Below, one piece after another: positions 11,949-12,077 of a stretch of 12,077 bases of DNA. The position numbers and the translations under genes were made by a program. The DNA is taken from the NCBI GenBank assembly GCA_035290025.1, contig DATDVL010000005.1:1-12077 (forward strand), written 5' to 3'. The number at the start of each line of letters is the position of its first letter. Positions within the stretch are counted from its first letter, which is position 1. The notes below the pieces were generated by a model. That model had not been told where the DNA came from, did no database searches, and saw only the letters and a program-made list of their open reading frames with translations. This DNA is from DATDVL01 sp035290025 (GTDB taxonomy: Archaea > Nanobdellota > Nanobdellia > SCGC-AAA011-G17 > DATDVL01).

Positions 11949-12077
11949 GACATAAATAACGCATAAATCCTTGCGTAAAAGTGTGTTTGTCCCAAAAGCT
12001 TTCTAGAGCTTCTTGCATTGCATCAATGGATTTGAAATGCTGTGATTTTGTCACAGCATTTTTTGTGACCTTCCAGC
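11944..12077 (-). mobile_element. IS630-like transposase, C-terminal end (cut by window edge)
   Basis: The minus strand from the right edge is open to a TAA at 11944-11946 and encodes 43 residues beginning WKVTKNAVTK, then HFKSIDAMQEAL, and ending MRYLCR. The pattern W-K-x(2)-K-x-x-V-T-x(3)-x-F-x-S-hydrophobic-x-x-h-x-x-A-L matches the segment just after the catalytic Glu of IS630/DDE_3 transposases (normally preceded by an LNPIE-type motif, which would be just outside the window). Only the tail is present, so I cannot tell whether the element is intact or find its inverted repeats. A perfect hairpin with a T-run (12035-12064) lies inside this coding part. Confidence 0.65.
12035..12064 (+). 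terminator. Terminator-like hairpin inside the transposase tail
   Basis: AAATGCTGTGA pairs perfectly with TCACAGCATTT (11 base pairs, 5-base loop TTTTG) and is followed by a run of T on the plus strand. It resembles an intrinsic terminator for transcripts entering the transposase in the antisense direction. Confidence 0.5.

Noticed and set aside
1..12077. CRISPR arrays, rRNA genes, replication origin repeats
   Set aside because: No regularly spaced repeats, no rRNA-like conserved blocks and no origin-recognition-box repeats were seen.

Overview
The window is archaeal chromosomal DNA. The markers are an Rpb10-type RNA polymerase subunit (RpoN) and ribosomal proteins eL18 (L18e), uL13 and uS9 in their archaeal arrangement. 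In addition, almost every gene or operon has a TATA-like box centred about 25-30 bases before its start codon, as expected for leaderless archaeal mRNAs. I cannot place the lineage firmly. A small-genome (for example DPANN-type) archaeon is possible but is only an inference.

Layout, left to right. 1-1221 holds two minus-strand genes: a cytosolic sulfite-oxidase-like molybdenum enzyme (cut by the window edge) and an AlkD-type DNA glycosylase. 1304-3933 is a plus-strand pair overlapping by ATGA: an M3B oligoendopeptidase F and a calcineurin-like phosphoesterase. 3930-5744 holds two minus-strand genes: a Nudix-fold protein with a degenerate Nudix box and a second, larger metallophosphoesterase. 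5861-6989 holds two plus-strand genes of an unrecognised family that look like tandem paralogues; the first carries an apparent +1 frameshift. 7036-7620 is an Fe/Mn superoxide dismutase. 7622-8090 is a RelE/ParE-type toxin with its overlapping antitoxin (minus strand). 8148-8345 is rpoN (minus). 8418-10613 holds two plus-strand genes: an unrecognised 184-residue protein and a two-motif LAGLIDADG endonuclease with three C-terminal helix-turn-helix modules. 10640-11855 is rps9, rpl13 and rpl18e (minus). 11944-12077 is the C-terminal end of an IS630-like transposase running off the right edge.

The most informative structural point is that rpl18e-rpl13-rps9-rpoN, a run that is contiguous in many archaea, is split here between rps9 and rpoN by about 2.3 kb of opposite-strand DNA. 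The endonuclease gene inside that gap is much more AT-rich than everything around it and looks like a recent arrival. The 184-residue gene beside it has the local composition and looks older. rpoN has its own TATA box but still carries a strong Shine-Dalgarno sequence, which fits an ancestral internal-operon position.

The plus strand is rich in A and C over nearly the whole window, whichever strand encodes the gene. This is strand-linked (replication-type) skew, with the minus strand, which carries the ribosomal genes, as the G/T-rich and probably leading strand. No tRNA, rRNA or CRISPR array was seen, and no stretch longer than about 210 bases lacks a convincing gene.
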